DNA from: Candidatus Obscuribacterales bacterium
GTDB lineage: Bacteria; Cyanobacteriota; Vampirovibrionia; Obscuribacterales; Obscuribacteraceae
Direction of reading: 5' to 3'
NCBI GenBank assembly: GCA_020050685.1
Contig: JAGVKG010000021.1
Location: forward strand, 1-64,000
Length of the DNA: 64,000 nucleotides
In this document: piece after piece, positions 60,653 to 64,000 of the stretch
Layout: each line of letters begins with the position of its first letter
Position numbering within the stretch: the stretch's first letter is position 1
Translations under genes and position numbers: made by a program
The notes under the pieces: generated by a model
The model's input: the letters and a program-made list of their open reading frames with translations, nothing else
The model's database searches: none
What the model was told of the DNA's origin: nothing

Positions 60653-61420
60653 CTACACTCCAAACATTTTTTTTGCTTCTTCTAGCTTTGCCTGATTGCC
60701 CTGTTCGGTAAGCACCTTAAAATACTCCTTAAGTGCACGGGCAACATTAGGATGTTTGGCCCCACAGAGGTACTCAATACGCCTAATGCCATCCATGACC
60801 AATAAAGCGCGCTCTTCTTCCGGCATGGGCCGGCTGATTTTGTAAATCATATCAACACGGGTGTATTCCGGAGAGCCAGGTTCTAAAGCTCTTCCCACGA
60901 TCTTCATAGCTTCAGTAATGTAAATTTCCGCCTCTTTATGTCGACCGGTTACCAGATAAAGCTCGCTTAGATCAGCCAGGGAATACGACAATTGAACTAG
61001 GAAGTCTTCGCCCAATCCTCTCAAAATGGTAATGGATCTCTGTAATTCCCTCTCGCCGCCGCGTTCATCATTAGTCTCGATCAGTGCCTGAGCGTAGAAC
61101 CGAAGCGCCACAGCCAGCAATTCCTTGTGTTCGTTGCCAACGGAGCCTTCCAGTCCGGCTACAGTTCTTTGCAGATAAGCCAATGCCTCAGATGAGCGCC
61201 CCTCAGCCAATTGGACAGCACCAATACCCACCTCAACGGCGTTCAAGGCAAAGCCGTGCTCCTGCAAGTGCTCAGCCATTTCCCGCGCCCTTGCCAATAA
61301 ACTTTCGGCTTGGCGAAATTCCCCTGTCTCATAAGCCATGCGAGCGGCAGCAAACGTTGATTTCCAGCGCCTGGTTTTTTCATCAGTGGACTTGACGGAA
61401 TCTGTAATTTTCTTCACCAT
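60653..61420 (-). CDS. TPR-like cytoplasmic protein
   Basis: A 255-residue all-helical protein. ATG 61420 is preferred because AAGGAA lies 8 to 9 nt upstream; a start at 61447 adds nine residues over that site. TPR-like units include STFAAARMAYETGEFRQAES, LAVALRFYAQALIETNDERG and YSLADLSELYLVTGRHKEAE. No signal peptide. It precedes ppk2 by 6 bp and could be a partner of the kinase, but nothing shows that directly. Confidence 0.72.
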   Translation of the reverse strand: MVKKITDSVKSTDEKTRRWKSTFAAARMAYETGEFRQAESLLARAREMAEHLQEHGFALNAVEVGIGAVQLAEGRSSEALAYLQRTVAGLEGSVGNEHKELLAVALRFYAQALIETNDERGGERELQRSITILRGLGEDFLVQLSYSLADLSELYLVTGRHKEAEIYITEAMKIVGRALEPGSPEYTRVDMIYKISRPMPEEERALLVMDGIRRIEYLCGAKHPNVARALKEYFKVLTEQGNQAKLEEAKKMFGV

Positions 61421-61501
61421 GGTGACATTTCCTTTTGGTCTATCCAAGCAATTTACCTAAGATGTCTTGTCTTTGGTTCGCTTTTCCTTTCAGCTGGTCA
61501 G

Positions 61502-64000
61502 CTATAGATGAGAGGAAGGATCTAGCCTTAGTGTCTTAAGTTCGTTGGCGGTGAAATTGATGGAGACGGGATTGCCATGGACTTGTTCGCTTGCTATGTC
61601 GTCGAGGGAGCATATTTCTATTTTCTTGCAATCGAAACCGAGCGTGAGATCCGCAGTTTGATCTTGGTAGGTAACGTTTAGTAGACGCAGCGTAAAGTGT
61701 TTGTGATCTTCTGAAATGGCCAGCGAAACGACTCGAATTGCGGGATTGTCGATTGAGATCAGAGAATGATCTTTGAGATCATTCTCGTTGCGAGCCAGAC
61801 AGGCCCAAACTCGGCCGTCATATTGATCTGCAAGTCTGTAGGCTTTAGTAATTGCCGGACTATTGAGTTTGTCATCGGATGATAATAGAAGTGGTGACCA
61901 GGCATAGCTTGCTTGGTTGGGTCCGAGACAGTTGGCTTCCGGTGTAGGCAAATGTGGGCCGGCACCTCCACCGCGGGTGCGTAGTGCTCCGCGGGAAAGA
62001 TAGGAGATGGCGCGCAAAAGTGTAATCGAAACATTCTCGTCTTCGACGCCGTATTCTGGTAAGCCACAATTGAGAAATAATTGATCGTTAGCAATGAAAA
62101 ATCTTTGACAGGGGAAACGATCACAGGGTGCTTCTTTTTCGGGCTCAACCGGCAAAGTGATTTTTTTCGGTTTGTGTGATCTTTCAACCAAGCTGAAATG
62201 ATTTTCGGACTGTGTCTGGCTCACAGATTTGCCAGTATCAAAGAGAACTTCAAGGCGATGGTCTTGCGAGCGGTTGTCCCAAGTTGTCTCGAAAGAGACG
62301 ATTGGACTTTCAGCTTGCAGTGAAATTTCGGTGGTAATTTTATGCGTGATCAAATGCGAAGATTTTGCGTGCTCGGCGATTGTTGCCGGATCGACTGCGG
62401 AAAGTTTTTCCTTGGTCACCGGTTCAAGTTTTTCTGGAATTTTTATTTCGTAAGTAAGAAACAGCGAGCCGATTAACGGGCCACGCTTGCCAGCGTGAGT
62501 AAAGCGGAATGATGCGTAGGTAGGCTCGTCGCCTTCTAGCGGATCAAAGTTGTATGAGTCACCAGCATCACTGACATCGCGAAGCTTGTGCTTGAGCAAA
62601 TATGCTTTTGTTTCCCCGGAATTTGATTTGACGGTAGCTTTAAGCGAGCCTTCGTCAGTTACTTCCAATTCGATAATGCCATTGGCAAGTTTGTTTCTTT
62701 CAACAGACACGGGACGCGGCTGACCAGCTTCGTCTTTAATAGGCGGCCAGGCAAGCGTCTTATGCCCGAGAGCAGGAATATCGTTTGCCCAAACCCAGCC
62801 ATTATTGAGGGCGACCGGCTTGTAATATGTCACCACATTTGGTGCGGCGAATAATTCATCGCGTACTTGCGATGAATCTAGTTGCACTAATGCCGGTGCT
62901 TTCTTGTCGTTCACTGGGGAAATCCAACAAACGGGAACGACTTGCGACGAAGTTTGTCCGGAGAGATTATAGACAACCAAACTGTTTGGCTCGTTTTCCG
63001 GATCATAAGGTACGCGCGCGGCTTGAAGAGGGCTTTCGTTAGGGCTGATTGCAAATGCCGCTTGATGTTCTAATGTGCCAAGAATCTGATTGATTTTTTC
63101 ATAGCGCACAAGCATCTCTCTGTGCACCGAATCAACAGAACAACCACAAATACTGTCATGTGGATGGTTTTTCAACAAGAGCTGCCAGGCGCGCTTGAGT
63201 TCATTGTCGGGATATTTCATTTTTCCTTCTAAAGCTAGAAGGCTAAAGAGTGGTTCGCATATGTGAATCAATTTGTGCTCGGCGGATCGGTTTTCGCGCT
63301 TGAGATAAAGTCTTGTAGACAATACCCCAGGCAAGAGAAATGCACGCTCAAACAAATGCGCTCCGCTATTGTCTCGCAGCTCGCCCATATAATCAGATGT
63401 GCTTGATGATTCGATAGAGCCTTCTACTTGCTCAAGATATTTACTGATGGAAGTGGTGAGCACTTCAATTGATTTTGAATTTGCGCCGCTTAGGCTCTCG
63501 TTCAGACTTGTGATCGTTTGATCGAAATTGGTTGGTGGGAATAAGTGATCGCCACCGACCGGTTGCAAAATGGAATTATTTGGTTTGAACAAATGGTGAT
63601 TGTTGGCGGACTTTCCGCTGCCACCATTGGCGGTGCTAAACAATTGCGAGATTGACGAGGCAAGATCGTCTGAGGACTTGCCTTCATGAAAGGCGGTGAG
63701 ATAATATCCCTGCGCCAAATGATAGGTGAGTACCGCGGAACCATCTGGGCTTTGCCAATTGAACACGGGGCTTGCACACTCTGGTGGCACTCCTCGCCAA
63801 ACCATTGCCCATTTGATGCCAAAGCCGGATAAAATGCGCGGCAGATCCTGGCTATGTCCAAAAGTGTCCGGGCAATAACCAATCTGACTTGGTGTGCCAA
63901 ACCGGGTTGTAATTTCTCGACCGGATTTTAAATTGCGAATTAAGGCCTCGCCGGAAACCAACATTTGGTCTGCCAGCACATACCAAGGTCCAGCTTCAAG
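61502..64000 (-). CDS. Alpha-mannosidase, glycoside hydrolase family 38, 5' end beyond window
   Basis: The frame is open to base 64000, and the last bases read EAGPWYVLADQMLVSGEALI, a standard GH38 segment, so the gene starts outside the window; at least 832 residues are seen. The catalytic Asp is in YCPDTFGHSQDLP, and the domain order (catalytic barrel, helical HDSICGCSVD metal-site region, beta-sandwich C-terminal domains) is normal. It removes terminal alpha-mannose from glycans. No signal peptide can be judged. It is upstream of the TPR-ppk2 pair on the same strand (81-bp gap). Confidence 0.94.
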   Translation of the reverse strand, partial: LEAGPWYVLADQMLVSGEALIRNLKSGREITTRFGTPSQIGYCPDTFGHSQDLPRILSGFGIKWAMVWRGVPPECASPVFNWQSPDGSAVLTYHLAQGYYLTAFHEGKSSDDLASSISQLFSTANGGSGKSANNHHLFKPNNSILQPVGGDHLFPPTNFDQTITSLNESLSGANSKSIEVLTTSISKYLEQVEGSIESSSTSDYMGELRDNSGAHLFERAFLLPGVLSTRLYLKRENRSAEHKLIHICEPLFSLLALEGKMKYPDNELKRAWQLLLKNHPHDSICGCSVDSVHREMLVRYEKINQILGTLEHQAAFAISPNESPLQAARVPYDPENEPNSLVVYNLSGQTSSQVVPVCWISPVNDKKAPALVQLDSSQVRDELFAAPNVVTYYKPVALNNGWVWANDIPALGHKTLAWPPIKDEAGQPRPVSVERNKLANGIIELEVTDEGSLKATVKSNSGETKAYLLKHKLRDVSDAGDSYNFDPLEGDEPTYASFRFTHAGKRGPLIGSLFLTYEIKIPEKLEPVTKEKLSAVDPATIAEHAKSSHLITHKITTEISLQAESPIVSFETTWDNRSQDHRLEVLFDTGKSVSQTQSENHFSLVERSHKPKKITLPVEPEKEAPCDRFPCQRFFIANDQLFLNCGLPEYGVEDENVSITLLRAISYLSRGALRTRGGGAGPHLPTPEANCLGPNQASYAWSPLLLSSDDKLNSPAITKAYRLADQYDGRVWACLARNENDLKDHSLISIDNPAIRVVSLAISEDHKHFTLRLLNVTYQDQTADLTLGFDCKKIEICSLDDIASEQVHGNPVSINFTANELKTLRLDPSSHL

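Overview
Organism and overall character. The window looks like a chromosome segment from a free-living or host-associated bacterium of moderate GC content. It carries a RecG with a long extra N-terminal region, as in cyanobacteria, many secreted TPR and Pro/Gln-rich proteins, a PPK2 polyphosphate kinase, an orphan MglA-type GTPase and a fatty acid desaturase. This mix suggests a non-photosynthetic relative of cyanobacteria (Vampirovibrionia/Melainabacteria, perhaps Obscuribacterales-like). That placement is inferred from gene content only. TTG and GTG starts with good Shine-Dalgarno sequences are common (mrr, abiEii, hipB, tpiA, the 721-aa TPR protein, the P1 peptidase).

Left third (1 to about 21.5 kb): an accessory island of defence, toxin-antitoxin and nucleic-acid-processing genes. 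In order: a type I methylase HsdM (cut by the window edge), a DUF900-type hydrolase, Mrr, a truncated AAA+ gene copy, a broken Fic-like remnant, an AbiEi/AbiEii toxin-antitoxin pair, the intact AAA+ gene, a DUF4143 ATPase, a HipB/HipA pair, a 1130-aa TM0106-type nuclease-helicase, an Xre regulator, a four-gene operon of exported proteins headed by a secreted thermonuclease, a WYL-domain regulator, a DUF1016 nuclease-like protein and a zinc-ribbon protein. The best new observation lies here. Five promoters share the layout (C/G)ACTGCA-N7-TGCAGT(G/C)-N8-(-10 box), with the 7-nt spacer and 8-nt gap exact at all five. They precede both AAA+ copies, the nuclease-helicase, the thermonuclease operon and the WYL regulator itself. 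This predicts a local regulon, probably controlled by the WYL protein (or an SOS-type factor). A 468-bp direct duplication flanks the AbiE cassette, as a single-crossover integration would leave.

Middle (21.6 to about 42 kb): mostly household genes. These include a 2H phosphodiesterase, an S46 dipeptidyl-peptidase, DUF488, a 42-aa membrane peptide with a desaturase, a homocysteine methyltransferase/MTHFR fusion, lepA, a DUF4239 membrane protein, an NAD-dependent epimerase with a repeat-bearing exported protein, hutH, tRNA-Val(CAC), a kinesin-light-chain-type TPR protein, a PerR-like regulator and rubrerythrin pair with two matching operator boxes and a clear terminator, and a class III aminotransferase.

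Right (42 to 64 kb): a 721-aa exported TPR protein with a cNMP-binding/DUF4388 protein, recG, an MglA-like GTPase, rpmB, prfA-prmC-hslO, tRNA-Ser(GGA), tpiA, lipA with a TPR protein, an exported Pro/Gln-rich protein, a P1 (DmpA-type) peptidase, ppk2 with a TPR protein, and a GH38 alpha-mannosidase whose 5' end lies beyond the window. No CRISPR array, rRNA or intact insertion sequence was seen.
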